Shown here: piece by piece, positions 35,916 to 44,510 of the stretch
Numbering within the stretch: position 1 is the stretch's first letter
Layout of the letters: every line of letters starts with the position of its first letter
Position numbers and translations under genes: made by a program
NCBI RefSeq assembly: GCF_006385805.1
Contig: NZ_VFSG01000003.1
Span: forward strand, 1 to 64,000
DNA length: 64,000 nt
Direction of reading: 5' to 3'
Source of the DNA: Streptococcus xiaochunlingii
Lineage (GTDB): Bacteria > Bacillota > Bacilli > Lactobacillales > Streptococcaceae
Notes under the pieces: generated by a model
Told to the model about the DNA's origin: nothing
The model's input: only the letters and a program-made list of their open reading frames with translations
Databases searched by the model: none

Positions 35916-36338
35916 ATGAAAAAAATCGTATTTGTGTGTTTAGGAAATATTTGTCGAAGCCCCATGGCAGAGTTTGTCATGAAGGATTTGACCAACCAGT
36001 ATGAGATTGAAAGTCGTGCTACATCTAACTGGGAGCACGGAAACCCTATTCACCAAGGGACTCAAAAGATTTTTCGCAGTCATGGCGTGCCCTATGATGC
36101 GTCTAAAACATCCCTTCAAATCAGTGACCAAGATTTTCGTACCTTTGATCTGATCTTAGGAATGGATGAGAACAATGTAGCTGACCTCAAACGAATGGCA
36201 CCTCCTGGAACAGAGCACAAGATTCATCTCTTTGCAGGAGAAAGTGTTCCAGATCCATGGTACACAGGAGATTTCGAAGAGACCTATCGCCGTGTTCTAG
36301 CTGGTTGTCAAGAGTGGTTGGATCGATTAGAAGATTAG
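35916..36338 (+). CDS. Low-molecular-weight protein tyrosine phosphatase
   Basis: A 140-residue phosphatase with the active loop CLGNICRS (nucleophile Cys8, Arg14) and the general acid Asp113 in VPDPWYTGDF. Such enzymes remove phosphate from tyrosine; in streptococci targets may include the capsule kinase or division proteins. SD AAAGGAGG is excellent. It heads a three-gene operon with the MORN protein and the acyltransferase. Confidence 0.93.
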   Translation: MKKIVFVCLGNICRSPMAEFVMKDLTNQYEIESRATSNWEHGNPIHQGTQKIFRSHGVPYDASKTSLQISDQDFRTFDLILGMDENNVADLKRMAPPGTEHKIHLFAGESVPDPWYTGDFEETYRRVLAGCQEWLDRLED

Positions 36339-36395
36339 TTTCGGACTGGCTCCTGAAATGAGTAACCGGCTGAAGATAAAAAGAATGAACAGAGT

Positions 36396-36809
36396 ATGGA
36401 AAAAATAAAAAAATTATTTGAGACCTATAAGGTCTATGTTACGAGAGAGAATATTGAACGATTGTCCTTGGGGATTATTGTTCTATCTGCTTTGTGGGTA
36501 TTTCTTTCCTCCATTCCTTTCGGAGGTGTGTTGACCCTCGATAAGGGAGCTATTCGCTACGACGGAAGTGTCGTCCGAGGCAAGATGAATGGCCAAGGGA
36601 CGGTGACTTTTGAGAATGGGGACACCTACAAGGGCAATTTTGTCAATGGGACCTTTAGTGGTTATGGAACCTTTACAGCCAAGGCTGGCTGGAAATATGA
36701 AGGTGAATTTGTCAATGGCCAACCAGAAGGCCAGGGAACCTTGACGACAGAACAAAATGTCGTCTATAAGGGAACGTTTAAACAAGGAATTTATCAAAAT
36801 GCGAATTAA
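36396..36809 (+). CDS. Membrane-anchored MORN-repeat protein
   Basis: A 137-residue protein with one membrane segment (residues 24-45, LSLGIIVLSALWVFLSSIPF) and then four MORN-like repeats of about 20 residues (YDGSVVRGKMNGQGTVTFEN, YKGNFVNGTFSGYGTFTA, YEGEFVNGQPEGQGTLTT, YKGTFKQGIY). MORN repeats form a beta sheet that binds membranes or partner proteins. It overlaps the acyltransferase start by 11 bases, which suggests they act together; the precise role is unknown. Confidence 0.85.
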   Translation: MEKIKKLFETYKVYVTRENIERLSLGIIVLSALWVFLSSIPFGGVLTLDKGAIRYDGSVVRGKMNGQGTVTFENGDTYKGNFVNGTFSGYGTFTAKAGWKYEGEFVNGQPEGQGTLTTEQNVVYKGTFKQGIYQNAN

Positions 36810-38616
36810 ATGGTTTTCATTGGTACGGATAACGGGACTTCTTCTCGTTCTTCTCTACCATTTCTTCCAAAAAGTTTTTCCTGGTGGATTTATTGGAGTA
36901 GATATCTTCTTTACTTTCTCAGGATTTTTGATCACGGCTCTTCTGATTGATGAGTTTGCCCGTCATCAAAAAATTGATCTCAAGGGCTTCCTTAGACGAC
37001 GCTTCTACCGGATTGTTCCTCCTCTAGTCTTTATGGTCTTGCTAGTCATGCCTTTTACCTTCTTGGTCAGACGAGACTTTATTGCTGGGCTTGGGACACA
37101 GGTTGCTGCCGTCTTTGGCTTTGTGACCAACTTCTATGAGATGTTAAGTGGCGGAAGTTACGAAAGTCAGTTCATCCCCCATCTTTTCATTCATACTTGG
37201 AGTTTGGCTCTTGAAGTTCATTACTACGTCCTCTGGGCTCTTTTGGCTTGGTTTTTGGGTAAAAAAGCTAAGTCAGTTGGCCAATATAGAGGCTATATCT
37301 TCCTGTCGTCGACAGGTCTCTTTTTGGTGACCTTCCTGACCTTCTTTGTCGGAGCGTTGGTCACCAAGAATTTGTCCAATGTCTATTTTTCTAGTATCGC
37401 TCACGTCTTTCCTTTCTTTGTGGGGAGTGCTTTAGCTACAGTGACAGGGATTACAACGACCAGCCCAAATCTTACTCAATTAGTGAAGAAGCTATCTCTA
37501 CAGAAGACGTTAGCGATTTTAGCGGGTGCTTTTCTAGTTTTGTTGGTCTTGACCTTTATTCTTCCATTTGATAGTGTTTGGACCTATTTATTTGGCTTTT
37601 TAGTAGCGACTCTTGCTGCATCTGTGATGATTGTGATGACTCGTGTCCTTCATGAAAAGACGCCAGATCAGAAAGAACCTGCAGTAATTACCTTTATTGC
37701 GGATACAAGTTATGGGGTCTATCTCTTCCACTGGCCATTTTATATCATCTTTTCTCAATTAATGACCAATGGATGGGCTTCTCTATTAACAGCGCTTGTA
37801 TCCTTCAGTCTTGCTGCCTTGAGTTTCTATATTATTGAACCAACCTTGGCTGGACGTGAACCGAAGATTTTTGGGATCTCGATGGATCTCAGAAGTTTCA
37901 CGAAACCACTCTTTTACAGCGCGATTCCCTTGACCTTGCTCATGTTTGGGATTGCACTCTTTGCGCCACGCGTCGGAGCCTTTGATGAAAACCTGATTAC
38001 CGAAGGGCTTCGTCAATCCGACAGCAAGATGCAGATCACGCGTGCCCAAGTTGACAATGCTTCAGCGACTTCCTACAATGTATCAGATGGCGTGACCATG
38101 ATCGGAGATTCTGTAAACCTTAGGGCATCAGATTATCTGAAACAAGTTCTGCCAGATATCCAACTAGATGCTTTGGTGAGTCGCAATCTGGACTCAGGCT
38201 TAAAGGTATATGAAACGGATATTGCCAATAGAGTCTTGCTCAAGAACGTGGTGATCGCACTTGGAACGAACTCTTCTAATAATTATCAAGAATTGTTGGA
38301 TAAGTTTGTTCAAGAACTACCAAAAGGACACCGCTTAATCTTTGTGACCCCATATGATGGACGTGAAGCAAATGATAGCAAGAGCGTCACCGTTCAGACT
38401 CGAAAGTATGAGCTAGAGTTAGCTAAAAAATACGATTATGTCTATGTAGCGGACTGGCATCAAGTTGCTGTCGAAAATCCAGCTATCTGGGCTGGAACGG
38501 ATAGTGTCCACTTTGGTTTAGAATCAGATGGCTCCATCGATGTTGGGGGAAATCTATACGCTAACGTCGTAAAAGAAGCAGTTGATCAAGCAAATCGGGG
38601 GCCAGTTAAGCCGTAA
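36799..38616 (+). CDS. adr: Peptidoglycan O-acetyltransferase (OatA/Adr type)
   Basis: A 605-residue membrane protein. The N-terminal acyltransferase-3 domain (about residues 1-370) has many membrane helices with GGFIGVDIFFTFSGFLI and RRFYRIVPPL. The C-terminal extracellular SGNH domain has the nucleophile in IGDSVNL (Ser about 438) and the Asp-His pair in GTDSVHF (about 568-571), plus ALGTNSSNN. OatA-type enzymes acetylate MurNAc and give lysozyme resistance; in pneumococcus the gene is called adr. I chose the ATG at 36799 (MRIKWFSLVR) with AAGGAA as SD. Confidence 0.92.
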   Translation: MRIKWFSLVRITGLLLVLLYHFFQKVFPGGFIGVDIFFTFSGFLITALLIDEFARHQKIDLKGFLRRRFYRIVPPLVFMVLLVMPFTFLVRRDFIAGLGTQVAAVFGFVTNFYEMLSGGSYESQFIPHLFIHTWSLALEVHYYVLWALLAWFLGKKAKSVGQYRGYIFLSSTGLFLVTFLTFFVGALVTKNLSNVYFSSIAHVFPFFVGSALATVTGITTTSPNLTQLVKKLSLQKTLAILAGAFLVLLVLTFILPFDSVWTYLFGFLVATLAASVMIVMTRVLHEKTPDQKEPAVITFIADTSYGVYLFHWPFYIIFSQLMTNGWASLLTALVSFSLAALSFYIIEPTLAGREPKIFGISMDLRSFTKPLFYSAIPLTLLMFGIALFAPRVGAFDENLITEGLRQSDSKMQITRAQVDNASATSYNVSDGVTMIGDSVNLRASDYLKQVLPDIQLDALVSRNLDSGLKVYETDIANRVLLKNVVIALGTNSSNNYQELLDKFVQELPKGHRLIFVTPYDGREANDSKSVTVQTRKYELELAKKYDYVYVADWHQVAVENPAIWAGTDSVHFGLESDGSIDVGGNLYANVVKEAVDQANRGPVKP

Positions 38617-38629
38617 AAATTACTAAACG

Positions 38630-38668
38630 ACTTAAGCAATTTTCACTTGAAGAAAATTGCTTTTTTTA
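38630..38668 (+). terminator. Terminator after adr
   Basis: AAGCAATTTT / AAAATTGCTT stem with a ten-base loop and seven T. Confidence 0.9.
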
Positions 38669-38677
38669 GTAAAATTA

Positions 38678-38691
38678 AGAAAACGCTTACA
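38678..38691 (+). promoter_or_regulatory. cre-like site upstream of adhE
   Basis: AGAAAACGCTTACA matches the cre pattern TGWAARCGYTWNCW except at the first base. It lies about 175 bases before the likely adhE start site, so its effect is uncertain. Confidence 0.5.
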
Positions 38692-38795
38692 AAAATTGCG
38701 TGAAAATATTTGTTTGTGAAATTGAAGTGCGTTCTCAAAAAAATCCTTCAATTTTTTCTTGATAATACTCCTGTATAGAAGGAGAAGGAGGGTTC

Positions 38796-38825
38796 ATGGA
38801 AAAAAAGTTAAAAAAATCTTTGTGA
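38796..38825 (+). CDS. Nine-codon leader ORF before adhE
   Basis: ATG GAA AAA AAG TTA AAA AAA TCT TTG TGA, encoding MEKKLKKSL, behind a strong SD GGAGAAGGAGG. Its stop lies inside the first Rex box. It would be translated only from a promoter further upstream than the Rex-controlled one. It may be chance, but the SD is unusually good for an intergenic region. Confidence 0.3.
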   Translation: MEKKLKKSL

Positions 38826-38881
38826 AACTATTTACAAATTTTCTAAAATAGAGTACAATAATATTGTGAAAAAATTAACAA
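38820..38881 (+). promoter_or_regulatory. adhE promoter with two Rex boxes
   Basis: TTTACA (38831-38836), 17-base spacer, TACAAT (38854-38859). Rex-like sites TTGTGAAACTATTTACAA (38820-38837) over the -35 and TTGTGAAAAAATTAACAA (38864-38881) over the start point. Rex binds such sites when NADH is low and releases them when it is high, so adhE would be switched on under reducing, fermentative conditions. Confidence 0.82.
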
Positions 38882-38975
38882 ATCGAAATTTCTTACACTA
38901 TTCTTGAAAGTTTCTGAAAACAGGAAAAAGTTCCGGAAAAGGATAAGGGTTTCAAACATTGGAGGAAAGCATCAA

Positions 38976-41627
38976 ATGGCTGATAAAAAAACTCAATCAC
39001 CTGAAGAAAAGAAACTCGCTGCTGAAAAACATGTAGACGAGTTGGTGCAAAAAGCGCTCGTAGCGCTTGAAGAAATGCGCAAATTGGATCAGGAGCAAGT
39101 AGACTACATTGTGGCGAAAGCATCTGTAGCTGCTCTTGACGCTCACGGTGAGCTCGCTCTTCATGCCTATGAAGAAACTGGTCGTGGAGTCTTTGAAGAC
39201 AAGGCGACTAAGAACTTGTTCGCTTGTGAGCACGTTGTAAACAACATGCGTCACACCAAGACAGTTGGTGTCATTCAAGAAGATGATGTCACTGGTTTGA
39301 CCTTGATTGCTGAGCCAGTCGGAGTAGTCTGCGGGATCACACCTACAACCAACCCAACTTCAACAGCAATCTTTAAAGCATTGATTTCCTTGAAGACACG
39401 GAACCCTATCGTCTTTGCTTTCCACCCATCAGCGCAAGAATCATCTGCTCATGCGGCACAAATCGTCCGCGATGCAGCGATTAAAGCAGGAGCTCCTGAA
39501 AACTGTGTGCAATGGATCACGCAACCATCTATGGAAGCAACCAGTGCTCTTATGAACCACGAAGGGATTGCGACTATCCTTGCAACAGGTGGTAACGCAA
39601 TGGTGAAAGCTGCCTATTCTTGCGGTAAACCAGCTCTTGGGGTCGGTGCCGGAAACGTTCCTGCTTATGTCGAAAAATCAGCTAACATCCGCCAAGCGGC
39701 ACACGATATCGTCATGTCTAAATCATTTGACAATGGTATGGTCTGTGCGTCTGAACAAGCGGTCATCATCGATAAAGAAATCTACGATGAGTTTGTTGAA
39801 GAATTCAAATCTTACCACACTTACTTCGTCAACAAAAAAGAAAAAGCCCTTCTTGAAGAGTTCTGCTTTGGTGTGAAAGCTAACAGCAAAAACTGTGCGG
39901 GTGCGAAATTGAATGCGGACATCGTTGGGAAACCAGCAGCATGGATCGCAGAACAAGCTGGCTTCTCAGTTCCAGAAGGAACCAATATCCTTGCGGCAGA
40001 ATGTAAAGAAGTTGGTGAAAAAGAGCCTTTGACTCGTGAAAAATTGTCACCAGTTATCGCTGTCTTGAAATCTGAAAGCCGTGAAGACGGAATTAACAAA
40101 GCACGCCAAATGGTTGAATTCAACGGTCTTGGTCACTCAGCTGCTATCCATACAGCTGACGAAGAATTGACCAAAGAATTTGGTAAAGCAGTTAAAGCCA
40201 TTCGTGTGATCTGCAACTCTCCTTCGACTTTCGGTGGTATCGGGGATGTTTACAATGCCTTCTTGCCATCATTAACACTTGGATGTGGTTCTTACGGACG
40301 CAACTCTGTTGGGGACAACGTTAGTGCCATCAACCTCTTGAATATCAAAAAAGTCGGACGCCGGAGAAATAACATGCAATGGATGAAACTTCCTTCAAAA
40401 ACATACTTTGAACGTGATTCAATTGAATACCTACAAAAATGTCGTGACGTTGAACGTGTCATGATCGTTACAGACCACGCTATGGTAGAGCTTGGTTTCC
40501 TTGATCGTATCATCGAACAGCTTGACCTTCGTCGCAACAAGGTAGTTTACCAAATCTTCGCAGACGTTGAACCAGATCCAGATATCACAACTGTTGAACG
40601 TGGTACAGAGATCATGCGTGCCTTCAAACCAGATACTATCGTCGCTCTCGGTGGTGGATCTCCAATGGATGCGGCTAAAGTAATGTGGCTCTTCTATGAA
40701 CAACCAGAAGTGGACTTCCGTGACCTTGTACAAAAATTCATGGATATCCGTAAACGTGCCTTTAAGTTCCCATTGCTTGGTAAGAAAACTAAATTCATCG
40801 CGATCCCAACAACATCTGGTACAGGATCTGAAGTAACGCCATTTGCCGTTATCTCTGATAAAGCAAACAATCGTAAATACCCAATCGCAGACTACTCATT
40901 GACACCAACCGTTGCCATCGTAGACCCTGCCTTGGTATTGACAGTTCCTGGATTTGTAGCTGCTGATACTGGTATGGACGTATTGACGCACGCGACTGAA
41001 GCTTACGTATCACAAATGGCTAGCGACTACACTGATGGTCTTGCTCTTCAAGCCATCAAACTTGTCTTTGAAAACTTGGAAAGCTCAGTGAAAAATGCAG
41101 ACTTCCACTCACGTGAGAAAATGCATAACGCTTCAACTATTGCTGGTATGGCCTTTGCGAATGCCTTCCTCGGTATTTCTCACTCAATGGCTCACAAGAT
41201 TGGTGCGCAATTCCACACCATTCACGGACGGACCAATGCGATCTTGCTTCCATACGTTATCCGCTACAACGGTACACGCCCAGCTAAGACAGCAACATGG
41301 CCTAAGTACAACTACTACCGTGCAGATGAGAAGTATCAAGACATCGCTCGTATGCTTGGCCTTCCATGCTCTACACCAGAAGAAGCAGTTGAAGCTTACG
41401 CGAAAGCTGTTTACGAACTCGGTGAGCGCGTAGGAATTGAAATGAACTTCAAAGCACAAGGAATTGACGAAAAAGAATGGAAGAAACATTCTCGCGAATT
41501 GGCCTTCCTTGCTTACGAAGATCAATGTTCACCAGCTAACCCACGTCTTCCAATGGTAGACCATATGCAAGAAATCATCGAAGATGCATACTATGGTTAC
41601 AAAGAACGTCCAGGACGTCGTAAATAA
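38976..41627 (+). CDS. adhE: Bifunctional acetaldehyde-CoA/alcohol dehydrogenase
   Basis: Reduces acetyl-CoA to acetaldehyde and then ethanol, regenerating NAD. The 883-residue protein has an N-terminal aldehyde dehydrogenase domain (GVVCGITPTTNPTSTAIFKALI; catalytic Cys in FDNGMVCASEQ) and a C-terminal iron alcohol dehydrogenase domain from about residue 470 (ALGGGSPMDAAK; metal ligands in SHSMAHKIGAQFHTIHGR). Such proteins form spirosome filaments. I start it at the ATG 38976 (MADKKTQSPEEKK) behind SD GGAGGAAAG. Confidence 0.97.
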   Translation: MADKKTQSPEEKKLAAEKHVDELVQKALVALEEMRKLDQEQVDYIVAKASVAALDAHGELALHAYEETGRGVFEDKATKNLFACEHVVNNMRHTKTVGVIQEDDVTGLTLIAEPVGVVCGITPTTNPTSTAIFKALISLKTRNPIVFAFHPSAQESSAHAAQIVRDAAIKAGAPENCVQWITQPSMEATSALMNHEGIATILATGGNAMVKAAYSCGKPALGVGAGNVPAYVEKSANIRQAAHDIVMSKSFDNGMVCASEQAVIIDKEIYDEFVEEFKSYHTYFVNKKEKALLEEFCFGVKANSKNCAGAKLNADIVGKPAAWIAEQAGFSVPEGTNILAAECKEVGEKEPLTREKLSPVIAVLKSESREDGINKARQMVEFNGLGHSAAIHTADEELTKEFGKAVKAIRVICNSPSTFGGIGDVYNAFLPSLTLGCGSYGRNSVGDNVSAINLLNIKKVGRRRNNMQWMKLPSKTYFERDSIEYLQKCRDVERVMIVTDHAMVELGFLDRIIEQLDLRRNKVVYQIFADVEPDPDITTVERGTEIMRAFKPDTIVALGGGSPMDAAKVMWLFYEQPEVDFRDLVQKFMDIRKRAFKFPLLGKKTKFIAIPTTSGTGSEVTPFAVISDKANNRKYPIADYSLTPTVAIVDPALVLTVPGFVAADTGMDVLTHATEAYVSQMASDYTDGLALQAIKLVFENLESSVKNADFHSREKMHNASTIAGMAFANAFLGISHSMAHKIGAQFHTIHGRTNAILLPYVIRYNGTRPAKTATWPKYNYYRADEKYQDIARMLGLPCSTPEEAVEAYAKAVYELGERVGIEMNFKAQGIDEKEWKKHSRELAFLAYEDQCSPANPRLPMVDHMQEIIEDAYYGYKERPGRRK

Positions 41628-41660
41628 GGCGCTAGAGAATAACTGATGTTTATCAGCTCC

Positions 41661-41690
41661 CCCTCGCTCAAAAGAGCGAGGGATTTTTCT
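41661..41690 (+). terminator. Terminator after adhE
   Basis: CCCTCGCTC / GAGCGAGGG perfect nine-pair stem with an AAAA loop and TTTTT. Confidence 0.93.
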
Positions 41691-41758
41691 TTATCTTAAC
41701 GCTAGAAATTGATTTTTGTGATCTGAAAACTATCTTTTAAAGAAATCTAATAAATATA

Positions 41759-41787
41759 TTGCAAGCGCTTACTTTGTGTGTTATAAT
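41759..41787 (+). promoter_or_regulatory. Promoter of the zinc alcohol dehydrogenase with overlapping cre site
   Basis: TTGCAA (41759-41764), 17-base spacer, TATAAT (41782-41787). The cre-like TGCAAGCGCTTACT (41760-41773) covers the -35 with one mismatch, so CcpA should repress it in glucose. Confidence 0.72.
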
Positions 41788-41848
41788 ATTCACAAATTAA
41801 AAACTGTAATAAAATGGTTTGATAAAACCAACAAAAAAGGAGTCGCTT

Positions 41849-42898
41849 ATGAAAGCAGCAACATATGTATCCGCAGGAAATCTTCAGTTGATTGATCAAC
41901 CAAAACCAGTGATCAAGAAACCAACCGATGCGATTGTTCGTTTAGTGAAAACGACCATTTGTGGAACAGACCTCCATATTTTGGGTGGTGATGTTCCAGC
42001 TTGTAAAGAAGGGACCATCCTGGGTCACGAAGGAATTGGGATTGTCGAAGAAGTCGGCGATGCGGTTACGAACTTTAAGGTAGGAGACAAGGTTATCATC
42101 TCTTGCGTAACAGCTTGTAACACTTGCTACTACTGTAAACGTGGTTTGCCTTCCCACTGTGAAGATGGGGGCTGGATCCTTGGCCACTTGATCAACGGTA
42201 CCCAAGCAGAGTATGTCCATATCCCTCACGCAGACGGCAGTCTCTATCATGCGCCAGCTTCTGTAGATGATGAAGCTCTGGTTATGCTCTCTGATATCCT
42301 GCCTACTTCCTATGAGATTGGTGTTCTTCCTTCTCACGTGAAACCTGGAGACAACGTTTGTATCGTTGGTGCAGGGCCAATCGGTTTGGCAGCTCTCTTA
42401 ACCGTGCAATTCTTCTCACCAGCTACTATTATCATGGTAGACTTGTCAGAATCACGTCTCGAAGCTTCTAAGAAGTTTGGAGCTACTCATACCATCTGTT
42501 CAAGTGATATTGATGAAATCAAGGCCTTTATCAATGAAGTGACCGATGGTCGTGGTGTTGATATCTCCATGGAATGTGTGGGCTATCCAGCTACCTTTGA
42601 TGTCTGCCAAAATATTATCTCTGTCGGCGGTCATATTGCCAACGTCGGAGTGCATGGTAAACCAGTTAGCTTCAATCTTGATGACCTTTGGATTAAGAAC
42701 ATTACGCTCAATACTGGTTTGGTCAATGCCAATACAACTGAAATGCTTCTTAACGTCTTGAAATCTGGCAAGATTGATGCTACGAAGTTGGTGACCCACC
42801 ACTTCAAACTTTCAGAAGCAGAAAAGGCATACGAAATTTTCAAACATGCTGGCGAAAACAATGCCTTGAAAGTCATTATTGATAACGACCTCAGCTAA
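41849..42898 (+). CDS. Zinc-dependent alcohol dehydrogenase (medium-chain)
   Basis: A 349-residue NAD(P)-dependent dehydrogenase. Catalytic zinc ligands are in TTICGTDLHI and LGHEGIGIVEEVG. The structural zinc site is the four-Cys pattern CNTCYYCKRGLPSHC. The Rossmann motif is VGAGPIGLAA. The start at 41849 follows SD AAAAAAGGAG. Probably an ethanol- or short-chain alcohol dehydrogenase working beside AdhE under carbon control; the exact substrate is unknown. Confidence 0.92.
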   Translation: MKAATYVSAGNLQLIDQPKPVIKKPTDAIVRLVKTTICGTDLHILGGDVPACKEGTILGHEGIGIVEEVGDAVTNFKVGDKVIISCVTACNTCYYCKRGLPSHCEDGGWILGHLINGTQAEYVHIPHADGSLYHAPASVDDEALVMLSDILPTSYEIGVLPSHVKPGDNVCIVGAGPIGLAALLTVQFFSPATIIMVDLSESRLEASKKFGATHTICSSDIDEIKAFINEVTDGRGVDISMECVGYPATFDVCQNIISVGGHIANVGVHGKPVSFNLDDLWIKNITLNTGLVNANTTEMLLNVLKSGKIDATKLVTHHFKLSEAEKAYEIFKHAGENNALKVIIDNDLS

Positions 42899-42923
42899 GA
42901 AGGCTCAATCGTTTGATGCTGAA

Positions 42924-42964
42924 ACAAAAAGGACAGGAACAGTTTCATGTTCCTGTCCTTTTTA
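42924..42964 (+). terminator. Terminator after the alcohol dehydrogenase
   Basis: AAAAGGACAGGAAC / GTTCCTGTCCTTTT stem, 14 pairs, with T tail. Confidence 0.93.
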
Positions 42965-43000
42965 ACAGATGTAGTAGTTGTTCTTGTCACATCTATTTAC

Positions 43001-43029
43001 TTGCCACTCCTAATAAAACGAACTATAAT
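43001..43029 (+). promoter_or_regulatory. Promoter of the small membrane protein
   Basis: TTGCCA (43001-43006), 17-base spacer, TATAAT (43024-43029). Confidence 0.7.
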
Positions 43030-43068
43030 ATGATTAGAAATATAACATAAATAGAAAGGTGTGACCTT

Positions 43069-43455
43069 ATGAAAATGTTCCATTATCATCGTGAGTTCTG
43101 GTTGGACTTCCATTTCTGGCTCTTGGTCTTACTTTTAGTGGCTGTAGCTATGATGACACAGGATCCGCTTTCGGTTGTTAGCCTTGCTTATCTTGCTTTT
43201 GTAGGGATTTTGATTCTTCTTCAGGTCTTTCAACCGCAGGTGTCCAATCGCCAGCATCCAGTAGGTAGCTGCCATTTCAATTGGGACTTTTATCGTGACA
43301 CCAGACTGTATATTGATCTCTTTTTATTGGCTGGTCTCTTAGAAGGTCCGTTTACTTCAACGGATATAGTTTATTGGATCTTGCTTGGGGCATTCGTCGG
43401 CTCTATTGGCTTTGTGTTTGTCGTAAAGGAAAAACCGATTCAAAAAACGGCCTAG
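43069..43455 (+). CDS. Small integral membrane protein, unknown
   Basis: A 128-residue protein with about four hydrophobic segments: WLLVLLLVAVAMM near 17-30, VVSLAYLAFVGILILLQVF near 36-54, LYIDLFLLAGLLEG near 80-93 and IVYWILLGAFVGSIGFVFVV near 100-119. SD GAAAGGTG precedes the ATG. I do not recognise the family. It is followed by the convergent peptide cluster, with a shared terminator between. Confidence 0.78.
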   Translation: MKMFHYHREFWLDFHFWLLVLLLVAVAMMTQDPLSVVSLAYLAFVGILILLQVFQPQVSNRQHPVGSCHFNWDFYRDTRLYIDLFLLAGLLEGPFTSTDIVYWILLGAFVGSIGFVFVVKEKPIQKTA

Positions 43456-43545
43456 TGCATTGAAAGTTCTAGAAGACATTTATTTGGGATCTCTCTCCTC
43501 GATGATGAAGAGGGAGAATAGAAAAAAGGCTTGCTTCGTTCAAAC

Positions 43546-43583
43546 GAAAAAATCCTAGCTTTTTTAAAAGCTGGGATTTTTTG
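43546..43583. terminator. Bidirectional terminator between the membrane protein and the peptide cluster
   Basis: AAAAATCCTAGCTTTT / AAAAGCTGGGATTTTTT, with A and T runs on both sides, so it can end both convergent transcripts. Confidence 0.82.
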
Positions 43584-43614
43584 TACTGTTTAGTGAGATG
43601 ATAAAGAAGTGTTA

Positions 43615-43776
43615 CTATTTGCCTCGTTTGCGAGCGTATTCGTCAAAGGCGCCAGCGAAGGTTCCCATGAGTAGGGGAGTTGCGATTAGTCCAACAGTGA
43701 TCCAGACGGATCCACCATCTACATGGCTGAGTTCCTGCTCGGATAAGCTTCTAAAACGTGTTTCTTCGAGTTTCAT
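43615..43776 (-). CDS. Double-glycine leader peptide 1 (bacteriocin-like)
   Basis: A 53-residue peptide, last of the minus-strand cluster. The leader RFRSLSEQELSHVDGG (ending at residue 22) fits the double-glycine type cut by ComAB/BlpAB-like transporters. The mature 31 residues SVWITVGLIATPLLMGTFAG... have a hydrophobic core and a basic end (YARKRGK), as in class II bacteriocins. Good SD (GAAAGGAG). Function as a bacteriocin is inferred from the leader and context. Confidence 0.85.
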   Translation of the reverse strand: MKLEETRFRSLSEQELSHVDGGSVWITVGLIATPLLMGTFAGAFDEYARKRGK

Positions 43777-43788
43777 GCTTGCTCCTTT

Positions 43789-43956
43789 CTAGTGCATGAT
43801 GCCATTGATGATACTACGGCCAAAATCACGTCCAGAATTGTATAAAATATTCCATGTTTGAACGATGAATTTTGCCGAGTCAAAGACGGAGGCTCCTCCA
43901 TCAATGGTGGCCAGTTCAGCTTCCGTTAGGCAAGTATAATGGATGCTTGTATCCAT
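43789..43956 (-). CDS. Double-glycine leader peptide 2 (bacteriocin-like)
   Basis: A 55-residue peptide with leader YTCLTEAELATIDGG (residues 7-21) and a 34-residue mature part (ASVFDSAKFIVQTWNILYNS..., ending RSIINGIMH). It has an amphipathic look and no cysteine after the GG site. SD GGAGGACAC is close to the ATG. It lies 11 bases after the upstream small membrane gene and 12 before peptide 1; two adjacent peptides could form a two-part bacteriocin. Confidence 0.85.
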   Translation of the reverse strand: MDTSIHYTCLTEAELATIDGGASVFDSAKFIVQTWNILYNSGRDFGRSIINGIMH

Positions 43957-43967
43957 AGGTGTCCTCC

Positions 43968-44135
43968 TTAATGTAAGATCGTGTAGAGTAAATCAATTGC
44001 CTCGTTGAGAATGGTGAAAGTGACCATGAAGGCAATAGCAAATTTAGGAAAGTACCCTTCTACCTGTTTGGGTGCTTTTTTATCAAGAATGCAGTATCCT
44101 GTCAAAAGGATGAGGGTGATAAATACCAGACTCAT
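43968..44135 (-). CDS. 55-residue two-helix membrane protein, possible immunity protein
   Basis: Starts MSLVFITLILLTGYCILDKK and ends LNEAIDLLYTILH, with two hydrophobic helices (residues 2-17 and 32-54) around a charged loop KKAPKQVEGY. It has no double-glycine leader. Its place between leader peptides and a strong SD (GGAGGAGA) suggest a bacteriocin immunity protein. Confidence 0.75.
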   Translation of the reverse strand: MSLVFITLILLTGYCILDKKAPKQVEGYFPKFAIAFMVTFTILNEAIDLLYTILH

Positions 44136-44147
44136 TGGTCTCCTCCT

Positions 44148-44315
44148 TTACCATTTCCGTGTCATATTACTATGAAATGCATCGATCAGTTTTGTTGTCC
44201 CGATATAAGCAGAAGAAAAACCGTAAGCGAAAACTAATAGAAAAGGGAGTCCTCCACCATTAATATCACTTAATTCTTCATGCGTGAGATCTTTAAATTG
44301 TACTTGGTCTATCAT
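44148..44315 (-). CDS. Double-glycine leader peptide 3 (bacteriocin-like)
   Basis: A 55-residue peptide with leader VQFKDLTHEELSDINGG ending at residue 21. The mature part GLPFLLVFAYGFSSAYIG... is hydrophobic with a polar, basic end (HSNMTRKW). SD GAAGGAGAA. Asn replaces the more common Asp before GG. Confidence 0.85.
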   Translation of the reverse strand: MIDQVQFKDLTHEELSDINGGGLPFLLVFAYGFSSAYIGTTKLIDAFHSNMTRKW

Positions 44316-44336
44316 TGCTTTTCTCCTTCAAATTAA

Positions 44337-44510
44337 TTATTTAAATGCTCCCCAAATGGCAGTTCCGACAGCTGTTACACCACCAGCAATAGTGCCAGAT
44401 AGATAGGGATGAGCAAGGATCCAAGCAACCAATGGGATAGCTCCCCCATCAACTTGTGTCAATTCTTCTTCTGTTAAGGGTGTGAATTTTTGTGTAAATT
44501 CTGTTGTCAT
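44337..44510 (-). CDS. Double-glycine leader peptide 4 (bacteriocin-like)
   Basis: A 57-residue peptide with leader FTPLTEEELTQVDGG ending at residue 23. The mature part (AIPLVAWILAHPYLSGTIAG...) contains GTIAG and nearby glycines in a hydrophobic helix, the GxxxG type of contact typical of two-peptide bacteriocins. Its ATG follows directly after the stop of the upstream membrane protein (TAA-ATG), so translation is coupled. Confidence 0.87.
   Translation of the reverse strand: MTTEFTQKFTPLTEEELTQVDGGAIPLVAWILAHPYLSGTIAGGVTAVGTAIWGAFK

Noticed and set aside
43598..43792. Plus-strand 64-codon frame opposite double-glycine peptide 1
   Set aside because: It is the complement of a clear leader-peptide gene and has no SD.
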